DNA from: Halobacillus locisalis
GTDB lineage: Bacteria > Bacillota > Bacilli > Bacillales > Halobacillaceae
Assembly (NCBI RefSeq): GCF_013694105.1
Contig: NZ_JACEFG010000002.1
Span: 186,001 to 250,000 of the forward strand
Reading direction: 5' to 3'
DNA length: 64,000 nt
Of the stretch, positions 50,025 to 60,368 are shown in pieces (position 1 is the stretch's first letter; every line of letters begins with the position of its first letter). A program made the translations under genes and the position numbers. Under the pieces are notes generated by a model. The model saw only the letters and a program-made list of their open reading frames with translations, was not told the DNA's origin and did no database searches.

Positions 50025-50771
50025 CTATAACCGTTCATCCCGCTCCTCATCCGAAATCAACGGACACGTCGCGCAGCACTTCGCTTTATTCCCGTCATGC
50101 AGCATGTATTTCATGCAGCAATGTCTGCGGACATACGTCTCTTTGCCGTTATCCGCCGTATAGTAGCGGAAATCGAAGTGGAGGGGGTTGCGCCGGTTTT
50201 CTTTGAACAATTCATCGGACGTCAGCCAGTGGAACACCTTCTCGATTTTCTCTTTCAGTTCCGGTTTTTCCTTTTCAAGCGCGCACTTCCGCTGGTGCAA
50301 GTTATGCGACACAATCGAGCGCATATGCGTCGATTTACAGCAGGAGATTTGAGCGACCTTTTGGAATAGAGGCTGTAAATGATCGGTGATGAAGGCCTTG
50401 ATGAGCTGTTTGACTCGCTCTTCCGAAAGCTCATCCATCTGGTGAACCGCTTCACTCGGAACGATATAATTCATCCGATTTTTCTCCTCGAGTTCAATCC
50501 CGAAATGGGACGGATCTGTATCGATGATGACGTTCTGTTCGATCATCGACTGAAAAAATCCCATTGTAAAAACGGAATACATTTTCCCGAATAACAGGCC
50601 GGTGATTGATACGTTCGGGGCATCCACCCCTTTTCGCTGCTGTTTCAGCACATTCATCACCGTTAAATGGTCATGAATCAGGTCTTCCACTCGCACATCT
50701 ACGCGCTCCTCATATTCGGATCCTATATAAATTCGGTGATCATTTTTTATTTGTTCGAATGCAGTATTCAT
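50025..50771 (-). CDS. FhuF-like siderophore-iron reductase
   Basis: This 248-residue protein ends with a Cys cluster typical of FhuF [2Fe-2S] reductases: Cys218-Cys219, then Cys232-Cys233 and Cys236 (KCCATCPL). The spacing (13 residues between Cys219 and Cys233) is longer than the ten in Escherichia coli FhuF. It also has SITGLLFGKMYSVFTMGFFQ. FhuF reduces iron in ferric siderophores taken into the cell. Start ATG at 50771 follows GGGAG. It diverges from the siderophore genes with Fur-like boxes between. Confidence 0.75.
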   Translation of the reverse strand: MNTAFEQIKNDHRIYIGSEYEERVDVRVEDLIHDHLTVMNVLKQQRKGVDAPNVSITGLLFGKMYSVFTMGFFQSMIEQNVIIDTDPSHFGIELEEKNRMNYIVPSEAVHQMDELSEERVKQLIKAFITDHLQPLFQKVAQISCCKSTHMRSIVSHNLHQRKCALEKEKPELKEKIEKVFHWLTSDELFKENRRNPLHFDFRYYTADNGKETYVRRHCCMKYMLHDGNKAKCCATCPLISDEERDERL

Positions 50772-50805
50772 AGAACATGACTCCCACATTGATTTTTTAT
50801 GAACT

Positions 50806-50826
50806 GATAACTATTATCAATTATAA
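50806..50826. promoter_or_regulatory. Fur box 1
   Basis: GATAACTATTATCAATTATAA matches the Fur consensus GATAATGATTATCATTATC at most positions, upstream of the FhuF-like gene. Confidence 0.65.
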
Positions 50827-50915
50827 GGCAATTCCCTGAAATGGACAACTTTCTGTAGGTATAAACGGCACGTCGGTTTTCGTAAGCTAAAGGAGCGTCC
50901 TTTTGTGGGCCCCTA

Positions 50916-50936
50916 GATTTGATTATCATTGTTCTA
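50916..50936. promoter_or_regulatory. Fur box 2
   Basis: GATTTGATTATCATTGTTCTA contains TGATTATCATT, the right half of the Fur consensus, upstream of the first siderophore synthetase. Confidence 0.6.
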
Positions 50937-50992
50937 ATCAGGGAATAAGAAGACAAGAAGAAGTAGCTTCCATTAGATGAGGTGAAAGAGAG

Positions 50993-52744
50993 ATGAATGA
51001 AGAGGGAAAGCTTCTAATAGAATTCGCACGTAACGATGATCGATATAGAAAAAAAGCAGAGAAAGCCGTGCTGCATCAGCTTGTGCAAGCCATTATACGT
51101 GAAAATATCGTCCCTTATGAGTGGACGTCTGACCATATGATTACGATTCCAGCCAAAGAAGCGGATGTGCACGTCGAAATCACGCACCGCTATACACTCG
51201 GACATATCGATATAGATTCCATCCAATGGAAAAGTGAGCCCGTCACAACAGCCGGTCAGTTACTTGACCTCCTTTTTCAACAACAGGAACAGAGATTGAA
51301 AACCGAAATCGCTGATAGTATAGACAATTACACACTAGCGCTTGCGATTGCAGAAAAGCGCCAATCTGACATCCACACAGATGCCTCTGATGTATTTGAA
51401 TACGCGAAGCATCCAGGTATCCAGAGCCCGCTTTCGTTCTTCGAGCAGTGGGTCATTCAAGGGCATACGATTCACCCGTGTTCCCGTACCCGTCTCGGAA
51501 TGACAACGGAAGACGTCGCCACCTACGCGCCGGAATGGCAGGGGCGTCCGCAAGTCATTCCGATGGCTGTCAAAAAAGGATTGTTCCAAAAAACAGGCGC
51601 GTCACCACGGCAAATCCTTTTTGATGAATACCCGGAAGTGGAGCATGCTTTCTACGAAAGAGGGCTCGCTCCTGAGGAGTACGAATTGATTCCGGTCCAC
51701 CCGTGGCAGCTCGAGCATACGATTCCTAAATATTACGCCCATGCCCTTCATGATGGAGGGCTCGTTGCGCTGGATCGTGTCGGTATCGATACCGCGGCGC
51801 TGATCTCTTTCCGCACGCTCGCACCGTTCAACAATCAGATGAAGCACCATATCAAGACGGCTGTGAACGTGCAGATGACGAGCGCCGTCCGAACGGTTTC
51901 AGCCGCCTCAACGAAAAACGGTCCGACGTTATCCCGGCTGTTAGAGGGAGTATTCGAAGACTTATCGTATCCCGTTTCGGTCATGAAAGAGTCGGCGGGC
52001 ATCCACTATGAACCAGCGGGTGACAACGATAACCGACACTTTTTACAAAAGAACCTGGCTGCGATCCTTCGCGAAAATCCAGAACGCGACCTGAAACAAG
52101 GAGAAATCGCCATTCCTGCCGCTGCCTTGATGGCCGAATCTCCCGTGACGAATAAGCTGGTTATGGAAGACTTGATTGACCATCAAAAAACCACTGCGGA
52201 GGCGTTCATCAAACAATACGCCTCCATATTATTGCCGGGTATTCTGACATTGATTACGAAATATGGCATCAGCATGGAAGCCCATCTTCAAAACGTTGTA
52301 GTCATTTTTGAAGAAGCCGAACCGAAGCGCGTCATCCTACGCGATTATGGCGGCATCCGCATCATGAACGACCGTTTGAACCAATTTGCCCAAACCGAAA
52401 TCGACCCGAGCACGAATCTGCCGACCGACAATCCAGCAGAGTTGCTGCACGTCTTTTCTCACGCATTGCTTCATAACCATTTAGGAGAAATGATTGTCGC
52501 ACTCGCACGTAAAGGTAGTGATGAGTCCCGTTTATGGCAGCCCGTCGCAGAGGTCGTCCGAGAAACATACCGAACATTGCAGAAAGAGACACCAGAAGTC
52601 GCCGTAGATGAGCCGCTTTTATTTTCAGAAACATCCACGATGAAGGCGCTCGTAAAAATGCGCATGACGAACCGATTCACAGAGAACATGTACGTGACCA
52701 CCGCCAACCCGTTACGCACTAGAAATGAGGTGTTCGAACCATGA
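50993..52744 (+). CDS. IucA/IucC family NIS siderophore synthetase 1
   Basis: This 583-residue ligase matches the NRPS-independent siderophore (NIS) synthetases: GHTIHPCSRTRLGM, LIPVHPWQLEHTIPKYY, and the nucleotide-site region KTAVNVQMTSAVRTVS, then HLQNVVVIFEEAEPKRVILRDYGG. The C-terminal FhuF-like domain follows. The family couples a carboxylate such as citrate to an amine using ATP. AGGTG precedes the ATG. Its stop overlaps the start of the second synthetase (ATGA). Confidence 0.9.
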   Translation: MNEEGKLLIEFARNDDRYRKKAEKAVLHQLVQAIIRENIVPYEWTSDHMITIPAKEADVHVEITHRYTLGHIDIDSIQWKSEPVTTAGQLLDLLFQQQEQRLKTEIADSIDNYTLALAIAEKRQSDIHTDASDVFEYAKHPGIQSPLSFFEQWVIQGHTIHPCSRTRLGMTTEDVATYAPEWQGRPQVIPMAVKKGLFQKTGASPRQILFDEYPEVEHAFYERGLAPEEYELIPVHPWQLEHTIPKYYAHALHDGGLVALDRVGIDTAALISFRTLAPFNNQMKHHIKTAVNVQMTSAVRTVSAASTKNGPTLSRLLEGVFEDLSYPVSVMKESAGIHYEPAGDNDNRHFLQKNLAAILRENPERDLKQGEIAIPAAALMAESPVTNKLVMEDLIDHQKTTAEAFIKQYASILLPGILTLITKYGISMEAHLQNVVVIFEEAEPKRVILRDYGGIRIMNDRLNQFAQTEIDPSTNLPTDNPAELLHVFSHALLHNHLGEMIVALARKGSDESRLWQPVAEVVRETYRTLQKETPEVAVDEPLLFSETSTMKALVKMRMTNRFTENMYVTTANPLRTRNEVFEP

Positions 52745-54648
52745 CGATGCCGATGACAAAACAACGCGTCACGCTCGATTCCGATATGCTGAAAGAAGAA
52801 CGCACCTGCCTGAACGCCCTGATGGCCGATAATCCAGACGATGTCCCGCGCTTCCTCGATCAAGTCGAAGGCGGCCGCCAAGGCATCCTGCACAAACTGG
52901 CCTCCGCGATTTTAAGGGAGGATATCGATCAGATTTATACGAACGCCATCAACGTGACCGAGACAGCGGCCCACCCCTATTCAAGACAGCTGGAATCGTA
53001 CCCTTTTTTAGAAAACGTTACCTATAAGCTCACCGTACAAGAAGGGTATGCCATCGTATTTCCTGTCCTGTCTGAGTTTTCCTTCCGCCGCGTCGAAACG
53101 ACCGGGGATATCCTGTTTGTCGATGACCTTGGAGTCAGGCCGATTACGACAGCATCTGAACTCGTCGAGCTTCTGTTCAAAGACAGCGCCCATCCGAACG
53201 TCGACACGTTCATGAAAGAGCTGGATAACGGCACCGCCAACTTGACGCTCGCCCTCATGCACCACGAGAAGTGGAAAACGCATGTGCAGCGGTTGGGATC
53301 CTTGAATACGCTCGATTATGTGAAGAAACAGCAAGCGATCGTCCCGCAATTTTCACCGAGTTTATTCTTCGAGCAGCTTGTCGTCGACGGCCATCACCTG
53401 CACCCCGGTGCAAAAACGAAGCTTGGCCTGACATACGCGGACGTGACGCGCTATTCGCCGGAATTCCATCAGTCGTTTGATGTCCGGTTTGTCGGGGTGC
53501 TGCACGATCGACTGCTCACGACAAGTGCGCAACTCTTGAAGAAGGATTTTTCAGATACGTGGGAGCAGGCTCAGGTAGAGCTGCAACAAAAAGGATACGA
53601 CCCAGACAACTATGAAGTGCTGCCGGTCCATCCGTGGCAGTATGAACACGCCATTCCATCTATTTATAAAGAAGAAATTGAGTCGGGAGACGTGCTTCTG
53701 TTAGAAGACGTCATAATGCAAGCGGACGCCACGTCTTCCTTCCGAACGGTCAGTCCGCGCGGGGATCAGACGCCTGTCATCAAGCTTGCCGTCAATAGTC
53801 AGATGACCTCGACCGTGCGCTCGATCTCAAAACAAACGGCGATGAATTCGACCGCTTTTACCTCGATGATGGAGACAGTCATGGAGCGGGAAGACCTGCC
53901 TCGATTTGTTCCATTGAACGAAACGGCGGGAGCGGCCTTTGATTCGGATGACGAATTGAAAAGCCGTAACCTGACGATGCTCATCCGCGAAAGCATTGAT
54001 GCGCACTTGCAGGAAGGTGAAATAGCCATCGCGGGGATGGCGTTGTATGCTGAATCCCCGATGAGCGGAAAAACGGTTCTTCATGAACTGGTAGAGGAAT
54101 CCGGACAGCATGTGCTCGACTTTTTCCAACAATACATCCAAACGGTGATCCCAGGGTACATGACACTTATGGTCAAATACGGCATTGCGCTTGAAGGTCA
54201 TCTGCAAAATAGTTTGCCTGTTTTCAAAAATGGCCGCCTATCCCGATTTTTCTTCCGTGATTGGGGCGGTGCACGTGTGTATGAACCACGGCTTGAGAAG
54301 CAGGGCATCGCCGCAGATTTTGCACCTGGGTCTGTGTCCGTGACGAACGATTTGTCCGACATGCACAACAAGCTCTACTATACTGTTTTTCAAAACCATT
54401 TAGGCGAAATCATCCGTCAGCTGACGACATATGGCGAGGTCGATGAGTCCGTCCTTTGGCAGCAAGTGAAAAAAGTGTGTGACCAAACGCTTGATACGTT
54501 AGCGAAAGAAGAAGGGCTGCACGAACAAATCGCGGAAGACCGCGCCTTCTTGTATCAGCCGACGGTCATGCATAAGTCGCTTACGCACATGCGTCTGACC
54601 GACAGTAAAGCCTACCATTATACCGAAGTACCGAACCCGTTATCGTAA
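52741..54648 (+). CDS. IucA/IucC family NIS siderophore synthetase 2
   Basis: This 635-residue ligase has the same motifs as its neighbour: GHHLHPGAKTKLGL, VLPVHPWQYEHAIPSIYKEE, KLAVNSQMTSTVRSIS, HLQNSLPVFKNGRLSRFFFRDWGGARV. Two NIS synthetases in tandem suggest a siderophore with two amide bonds to carboxylate units, as in staphyloferrin B or vibrioferrin. It overlaps the first synthetase by four bases. Confidence 0.9.
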   Translation: MTMPMTKQRVTLDSDMLKEERTCLNALMADNPDDVPRFLDQVEGGRQGILHKLASAILREDIDQIYTNAINVTETAAHPYSRQLESYPFLENVTYKLTVQEGYAIVFPVLSEFSFRRVETTGDILFVDDLGVRPITTASELVELLFKDSAHPNVDTFMKELDNGTANLTLALMHHEKWKTHVQRLGSLNTLDYVKKQQAIVPQFSPSLFFEQLVVDGHHLHPGAKTKLGLTYADVTRYSPEFHQSFDVRFVGVLHDRLLTTSAQLLKKDFSDTWEQAQVELQQKGYDPDNYEVLPVHPWQYEHAIPSIYKEEIESGDVLLLEDVIMQADATSSFRTVSPRGDQTPVIKLAVNSQMTSTVRSISKQTAMNSTAFTSMMETVMEREDLPRFVPLNETAGAAFDSDDELKSRNLTMLIRESIDAHLQEGEIAIAGMALYAESPMSGKTVLHELVEESGQHVLDFFQQYIQTVIPGYMTLMVKYGIALEGHLQNSLPVFKNGRLSRFFFRDWGGARVYEPRLEKQGIAADFAPGSVSVTNDLSDMHNKLYYTVFQNHLGEIIRQLTTYGEVDESVLWQQVKKVCDQTLDTLAKEEGLHEQIAEDRAFLYQPTVMHKSLTHMRLTDSKAYHYTEVPNPLS

Positions 54649-54663
54649 GAAAAGGAGCCCATT

Positions 54664-55836
54664 ATGAACGCAGTCCAAACCTACTTAAACCAAAGAAACG
54701 ACGAGGAACCGACTTGTGCATATGTCTATGATTTACACCAGTTGCGTCAGCATGCCGAATCCCTGAAAGCGAGTCTGCCCGATTCGTGCCGCTTTTATTA
54801 TGCGGTCAAAGCGAATCCCGACTGTCCTTTGCTTGAGACGCTCGAGCCGATTGTCGATGGCTTCGAGGTCGCTTCCGCCGGAGAGATTGAAAAAGTGTCA
54901 GCCGTATCAGAGAAGTCGATGATTTTCGGAGGGCCTGGCAAGAAAGACCGCGAGATCGAAGCGGCACTCGAATCGAACGTGGAGTACCTGAACGTCGAAA
55001 GCTTCCATGAGCTTCACCGGATCAACTATTTAGCCGAACAAAAAGGCGTCACAGCACCGATTTTGATCCGTGTGAATTTGAGCGAAAATGTATCGGACAG
55101 TCACCTGCGAATGTCCGGCGTCCCGACGCAGTTCGGCGTCGATGAACGAGACATTCCACCTTTCATCGAGCAGGCGCTCGCGTCTGAGAATGTGACCATC
55201 GCAGGTTTCCATTTCCATGCGATGTCGAATAACTTGGACGCAGAAGCTCACGTCCGTTTTGTAGAGGCATGCCTCGATAAGTCCGCCGCCTGGCGCGAAC
55301 GGTTCGATTTGGACGCCCTTGTCGTCGATATCGGCGGTGGCGTCGGTATCAATTATTGGAATCCATCACAACCGTTCGACTGGGATACGCTCGCCAAAGG
55401 AATAGCGGAATTGGATTCTGAAGACGTCCAACTGATCATTGAAATCGGCCGCTATATGACCGCCGCCTGTGGATCATATGTGACCGAAGTTCTCGATGTG
55501 AAACGCAATCACGGTCAGAACTTCGCCGTCATCCGGGGAGGCACGCATCACCTGCGCTTGCCTGCCGCTTGGAAAATGAGTCACCCTTTCCACGTTTTAG
55601 CGAAAGAGGAATGGAACTATCCATTTCTTCGTCCTGGAATCGAACGAGACGACGTGACTATTGCTGGCGAACTCTGCACGCCGAATGATGTGCTCGTCAG
55701 ACAGGAATTCGTAGAGAGGTTGAGAGCGGGGGATCTTGTCGTGTTCGAGTATGCGGGGGCCTATGCATGGACGATTTCGCATCATGAGTTCTTGAGTCAT
55801 CCTGAACCTGAGATTTTATATATAGATGAAGCGTAA
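54664..55836 (+). CDS. PLP decarboxylase, SbnH/PvsE-like
   Basis: This 390-residue fold-type III PLP enzyme has the Schiff-base Lys49 in YYAVKANPDCPLL, HFHAMSNN, GGGVGINYW, IEIGRYMTAACGSY and GELCTPNDVL with the C-terminal Cys. It matches diaminopimelate/ornithine decarboxylases. Position right after two NIS synthetases matches SbnH of staphyloferrin B and PvsE of vibrioferrin, which decarboxylate a siderophore building block. AGGAG precedes the ATG. Confidence 0.8.
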   Translation: MNAVQTYLNQRNDEEPTCAYVYDLHQLRQHAESLKASLPDSCRFYYAVKANPDCPLLETLEPIVDGFEVASAGEIEKVSAVSEKSMIFGGPGKKDREIEAALESNVEYLNVESFHELHRINYLAEQKGVTAPILIRVNLSENVSDSHLRMSGVPTQFGVDERDIPPFIEQALASENVTIAGFHFHAMSNNLDAEAHVRFVEACLDKSAAWRERFDLDALVVDIGGGVGINYWNPSQPFDWDTLAKGIAELDSEDVQLIIEIGRYMTAACGSYVTEVLDVKRNHGQNFAVIRGGTHHLRLPAAWKMSHPFHVLAKEEWNYPFLRPGIERDDVTIAGELCTPNDVLVRQEFVERLRAGDLVVFEYAGAYAWTISHHEFLSHPEPEILYIDEA

Positions 55837-55842
55837 TGTGAT

Positions 55843-55885
55843 GATGAATCCACTGCCGAATCGGGTAGTGGGTTCATTCATGTAG
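55843..55885 (+). terminator. Possible terminator of the siderophore operon
   Basis: GATGAATCCACTGCC pairs with GGTAGTGGGTTCATTC with small mismatches, but no clear T-run follows. Confidence 0.5.
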
Positions 55886-55950
55886 GTGAAAAAAGGATTT
55901 TGAATGACTGTATCGAATAGTACCAAGTGGTAGACAAAGGAGGAAGAAAC

Positions 55951-57651
55951 ATGAGCACGATTTACATAGAAAAACACAACCTGCAAGATACTGAAGCTAT
56001 CGAGGCAAAGCTGGAAATCCTACTACAGCAACCATTCGAATCGGTTGCTGACATTGAAGGATGGCTCAAAGACGTATCGGCTTTCTACGATGAACTCCGT
56101 GAAGCATTAGACGGACATTACATCGATTTTCAAGCCCATAACCAAAGTGAAGAAGCGAAACAGCGGTTTGAACACGATCAACATAAAATTGAACCATTGA
56201 TCAAAACATACACAGCCAAGCTTGATGAGAAGCTGATGAACAGTCCATTTAAGGACGAGCTGGACACAGAAGTTTACGGACGTTTGCTGCGAAGCAAAGA
56301 AAATGCCATCGAGCTTTTCCGTGAAGAGAATATTGCGCTTGAAGTCGAAGAGGATCGTTTGGCGACGCGCTACTTTGAACTGACGGGTGGACTGACGGCT
56401 GAATGGGATGGGGAAGAGAAAACGATTCCTGAGCTGTTTCCACTCCTTGAGAATCCGGACCGGGACGTTCGTCAATCGGCGTTTGATAAGATATTCGGTG
56501 CTTTATCGACGGTTGAGGATGATCTTCAGGACATCATGGACGAATTGATGAAGCTTCGTAAACAAAAAGCGGCCAATAGCGGACTCGCCAATTACCGAGA
56601 TTATATGTTCAAGAAGTATGAGCGCTTTGATTATTCGCCGGAAGACTGTAAGCAGCTCTCGGCATCGATCCAGGAACACGTCGTTCCCGTCGCTAGAAAA
56701 ATAGATGAGCAGAAAAAAGCGGAGCTCGGTGTGGATACACTGAAGCCATACGACAGAAAAGCCGTTCCAGCTGATCGCTCGCCGCTTAAGCCTTTTGACA
56801 ATCGGGACGAACTTGTAGGCAAAACCTCGGATGCGCTTGGGGAGTTGAGTCCGAGATTCAAAGAGCTGATCGATGTGATGAATGAACGCGGCATGCTTGA
56901 TTTAGAGACGCGGAAAAACAAATCACCGGGTGGCTTCTGTACACCGCTTCCTGTATCTGAACTCTCATTTATTTTCATGAATGCATCCCAAACACATGAT
57001 GATATGCTCACCCTTTTCCATGAGATGGGGCATTGTATCCATAATGACTTCACACGTCACTTGCCCTTGTCCCATGACCGTGAGACCCCGATGGAATCGT
57101 CTGAACTTGCGAGTATGACGATGGAATTACTCACGATGGATCAGTGGGATCACTTCTACACCAAGGCCGAGCAGAAGCAGGCGAAACTCGATGTGCTGCG
57201 TGATATCATCAGCTTCCTGCCATCCGGAATCCGCGTCGATGCCTTCCAACATTGGATGTATGAAAACCCTGATCATACGAAAGCAGAGCGGATGGAGAAA
57301 TTCGCAGAGCTTAGCCGTGAGTTATCTTCCGGCATCGTGGACTGGAATGGCTATGAAGAGGTGCGCAAAAAAGAATGGCTGTTCATCCTGCATATTTTCG
57401 AGGTGCCGTTCTATTACGTCGAGTATGTGATTGCCCAGCTTGGTGCTGTCCAAATGTATAAGCAATATAAAGAAGATCCGGAGGGGACGATGGAGCGTTA
57501 CAAGCAGGCGCTCGCGCTCGGAAATACGAAGTCGTTGCCCGAGGTTTTTGAAGCGGCTGGGATTCGTTTTGATTTTTCAGGAGACATGATCCAGGAACTG
57601 ATGGCCTTTTTGCAAAAGGAAATCGCTGAAGTGGAGAACATGTCGGTGTAA
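55951..57651 (+). CDS. pepF: M3 family oligoendopeptidase
   Basis: This 566-residue zinc peptidase has HEMGH at residues 357-361 in LFHEMGHCIHND, with SSELASMTMELL carrying the third ligand, as in oligoendopeptidase F (PepF). It cleaves short peptides in the cytosol. ATG at 55951 has GGAGG upstream; the frame opens earlier without one. The metallophosphoesterase gene overlaps its stop by one base. Confidence 0.9.
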   Translation: MSTIYIEKHNLQDTEAIEAKLEILLQQPFESVADIEGWLKDVSAFYDELREALDGHYIDFQAHNQSEEAKQRFEHDQHKIEPLIKTYTAKLDEKLMNSPFKDELDTEVYGRLLRSKENAIELFREENIALEVEEDRLATRYFELTGGLTAEWDGEEKTIPELFPLLENPDRDVRQSAFDKIFGALSTVEDDLQDIMDELMKLRKQKAANSGLANYRDYMFKKYERFDYSPEDCKQLSASIQEHVVPVARKIDEQKKAELGVDTLKPYDRKAVPADRSPLKPFDNRDELVGKTSDALGELSPRFKELIDVMNERGMLDLETRKNKSPGGFCTPLPVSELSFIFMNASQTHDDMLTLFHEMGHCIHNDFTRHLPLSHDRETPMESSELASMTMELLTMDQWDHFYTKAEQKQAKLDVLRDIISFLPSGIRVDAFQHWMYENPDHTKAERMEKFAELSRELSSGIVDWNGYEEVRKKEWLFILHIFEVPFYYVEYVIAQLGAVQMYKQYKEDPEGTMERYKQALALGNTKSLPEVFEAAGIRFDFSGDMIQELMAFLQKEIAEVENMSV

Positions 57652-58487
57652 TGGATAGGGTAAGGAAATGGCTGATGGTGCTGATGCCATTGGCTGTTAT
57701 CACCATCGTTCTTTATATAGAAGATAATGTGTTAACTCAGACGAGTCATACGATAAAGACCGCTGAACTTCCAGAAGTGTTCGATGGGTTCCGGATCGTT
57801 CATTTATCCGACCTGCATAGCAAATGGTTTGGTGAGGACCAATCGAGACTCGTAGAACAAGTAAATGACCAGCGGCCGGACCTGATCGTATTTACAGGCG
57901 ACTTAATTGATCGCAATCGCAATAACTTTAAAGCGGGTATCACATTGCTTGACCGTTTGAAGCAGACCGCTCCCGTCTATTATGTAACAGGTAATCATGA
58001 ATGGGACTCCGGTAAAGCGGAGGATCTGATTGAACAACTGAGTGGACGAGGCATCCGTGTGTTGCAGGACGACATGGACGAAATCGAGCGTATGGATGAC
58101 TCGATTACAATCATCGGACTCGATGACCCTGACAAACGGCCGGGACACGCAACTGTCCGCATGGATCCCCTGGACCGACTTGTAGAAGAGGCAAAGTCAA
58201 AATTCACGATTTTGCTCTCCCATCGTCCGGAGCATTTTGACTTGTATCAACAGATGCCGCTTGACTTAGTTTTCTCCGGACATGCCCACGGCGGTCAGTT
58301 CAGGCTGCCCTTGATTGGGGGATTCGTTGCGCCCGGACAGGGGATACTTCCGACATACACGGAAGGTTCATACGAAGGAAACGGCACAACACTAGTCGTC
58401 AGCAGGGGACTTGGCAATAGTATTTTTCCGCAACGCTTTTTTAATCGTCCAGAGGTCGTAACGGTGATTTTGAAAAAGGATCGGTAG
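57651..58487 (+). CDS. Membrane-anchored metallophosphoesterase
   Basis: This 278-residue protein has an N-terminal membrane anchor (WLMVLMPLAVITIVLYI) and the metal site of calcineurin-like phosphoesterases: DLH (residues 54-56), FTGDLIDR, GNHEWD and SGHAHGGQ. YkuE-like enzymes of this type act at the membrane. Its substrate is unknown. The start overlaps the pepF stop by one base, so the genes are translationally coupled. Confidence 0.85.
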   Translation: MDRVRKWLMVLMPLAVITIVLYIEDNVLTQTSHTIKTAELPEVFDGFRIVHLSDLHSKWFGEDQSRLVEQVNDQRPDLIVFTGDLIDRNRNNFKAGITLLDRLKQTAPVYYVTGNHEWDSGKAEDLIEQLSGRGIRVLQDDMDEIERMDDSITIIGLDDPDKRPGHATVRMDPLDRLVEEAKSKFTILLSHRPEHFDLYQQMPLDLVFSGHAHGGQFRLPLIGGFVAPGQGILPTYTEGSYEGNGTTLVVSRGLGNSIFPQRFFNRPEVVTVILKKDR

Positions 58488-58524
58488 TGTTGGCCGATCA
58501 ATTTGACATCTAGGAGGAAGAGAC

Positions 58525-58980
58525 ATGAAGACTGATGAGCAATTTATGGAGCAAGCCATCGAACTGGCTTTACAAGCGAGAGAAGCTGGAAATGAACCCT
58601 TTGGCGCCTTGCTGGTGAAAGGGAATGAGGTCGTCAAAGTAGGAGAAAATAAAGTTCATTCTAACAGCGATCCCACTTATCATGCAGAAATCGGTTTGAT
58701 ACGAGATTATTGTTCGGAACAGGGTGTGTTTGATTTAAGCGACTATACGTTGTACACGAGCTGTGAACCGTGCGTCATGTGTACAGGAGCAATGGTGTGG
58801 GCGAATTTGGGGAAAGTCGTCTACAGTGTGTCGCACGATCAGCTGGCTGACATTGCGGGAGACAATATTATGATCTCTAGTGGGCATGTCTTTGAGAAGA
58901 GTCCGAGCAACACAGAGGTCGTCGGTCCTATTCTCAATAAAGAAGGATTGAAGGCTTTTGAAGGATACACATTCGGATAG
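58525..58980 (+). CDS. Nucleoside/cytidine deaminase family protein
   Basis: This 151-residue zinc deaminase has the motif YHAEIGLI (His and catalytic Glu) and SCEPCVMCTGAMVW (two Cys ligands). The rest (DIAGDNIMISSGHVF) is closest to guanine deaminase or nucleoside deaminases of the tRNA-adenosine-deaminase fold. AGGAGG precedes the ATG. Substrate is not certain. Confidence 0.8.
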   Translation: MKTDEQFMEQAIELALQAREAGNEPFGALLVKGNEVVKVGENKVHSNSDPTYHAEIGLIRDYCSEQGVFDLSDYTLYTSCEPCVMCTGAMVWANLGKVVYSVSHDQLADIAGDNIMISSGHVFEKSPSNTEVVGPILNKEGLKAFEGYTFG

Positions 58981-59084
58981 GCGTATCGCTTTTATTGATC
59001 GTTTCTATTGAAACCTTTGGATAACACCTTCGTCACCTATCGTGATAAGATGATGGGGCAAATAATGAAATTGAGGTGCTAGAA

Positions 59085-60248
59085 ATGAATACATTTTTAC
59101 AATATAACCCGACGAAACTGTATTTCGGAGAAGGGCAGGTCGAACAGATTTCAGCGGAAATTGCGGAATCCTCTAAAGTGCTCATCGTTTATGGCGGAGG
59201 AAGCATTAAGCGTAACGGTGTCTATGATGATGTGATGAACCAATTAAAATCCGTGAATGCCGAAGTATTCGAGCTGTCAGGTGTTGAACCGAACCCGCGT
59301 CTGACGACAGTGAGGAAAGGCGTAGACATCTGCAAACAAGAAGGCGTCGACTTCCTTCTGGCTGTAGGTGGCGGAAGTGTCATTGACTGTACCAAAGCGA
59401 TTGCTGCCGGTGCCAAGTATGATGGAGATGCATGGGATTTAATTACACAAAAAGCGCCCATTGAAGATGCACTGCCACTAGGCACCGTGCTGACTCTTGC
59501 GGCCACGGGCTCTGAGATGAATGCGGTGTCCGTAATTACGAACTGGGAAACGAACGACAAGCTAGGCTGGGGCTCTCCACATGTGTACCCGACCTTCTCT
59601 ATCTTAGATCCCGAGAACACGTTCTCCGTACCCGAGAATCAAACCGTCTACGGCATCGTCGACAGCATGTCACATGCGCTTGAGCACTACTTCCATCGCA
59701 CCGAGAACACTCCGATGATTGACGGCTTCATTGAGTCCTTGTTGCGTACAGCGATTCAAACAGGACCAAAACTCGTGGAAGATTTGCAGTCGTATGAACA
59801 CCGTGAAACGATGATGTATATCAGTACAACGGCCTTTAATGGGACGTTACAAAATGGAACAGATGGAGGCGACTGGGCGACCCACCGAATCGAGCACGCC
59901 ATTTCCGCTATTTATGATATCCCTCACGGCGGTGGGTTGGCCATTCTATTCCCGAACTGGCTAGAGCATGTGCTTGAGGATGATCCAAGCCGCGTGAAGC
60001 AATTGGCAGTTAACGTTCTCGGTGTTGATCCAGAAGGGAAATCGGATGTTGAAGTAGCTCGCGAAGGCGCGCAAGCCTTGCGTAACTTCTGGAACTCGAT
60101 CGGCGCACCGAGCCGACTGGCTGATTACGATATCGATGATCGTGATTTTGATTCTATGGTCGAGAAAACCTTTATCAAGCCTGGTGTCGGGACATACAAG
60201 GAACTGAACCACGATGATGTTCGTGACATTTTGAAACGTTCTTTATAA
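59085..60248 (+). CDS. Iron-containing alcohol dehydrogenase
   Basis: This 387-residue group III alcohol dehydrogenase has [16 protein letters not shown] (NAD(P)-binding), the metal-binding [15 protein letters not shown] and [22 protein letters not shown]. It is close to NADH-dependent butanol dehydrogenases such as YugJ. ATG at 59085 has GAGGTG upstream; a TTG three codons earlier is less likely. A single gene with a terminator. Confidence 0.9.
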   Translation: MNTFLQYNPTKLYFGEGQVEQISAEIAESSKVLIVYGGGSIKRNGVYDDVMNQLKSVNAEVFELSGVEPNPRLTTVRKGVDICKQEGVDFLLAVGGGSVIDCTKAIAAGAKYDGDAWDLITQKAPIEDALPLGTVLTLAATGSEMNAVSVITNWETNDKLGWGSPHVYPTFSILDPENTFSVPENQTVYGIVDSMSHALEHYFHRTENTPMIDGFIESLLRTAIQTGPKLVEDLQSYEHRETMMYISTTAFNGTLQNGTDGGDWATHRIEHAISAIYDIPHGGGLAILFPNWLEHVLEDDPSRVKQLAVNVLGVDPEGKSDVEVAREGAQALRNFWNSIGAPSRLADYDIDDRDFDSMVEKTFIKPGVGTYKELNHDDVRDILKRSL

Positions 60249-60255
60249 TAAGCAG

Positions 60256-60288
60256 AAGGCGGACCTGAAGACGGGTTCGCCTTTTTTA
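60256..60288 (+). terminator. Terminator of the alcohol dehydrogenase gene
   Basis: AAGGCGGACC-loop-GGGTTCGCCTT is followed by TTTT. Confidence 0.85.
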
Positions 60289-60368
60289 TTTACAAAAAAA
60301 CACTTGTGAAAATATGGGGAATCGATAGAATATAATGAACACTATTCGTTTCTTTAGGAGGATGAACC

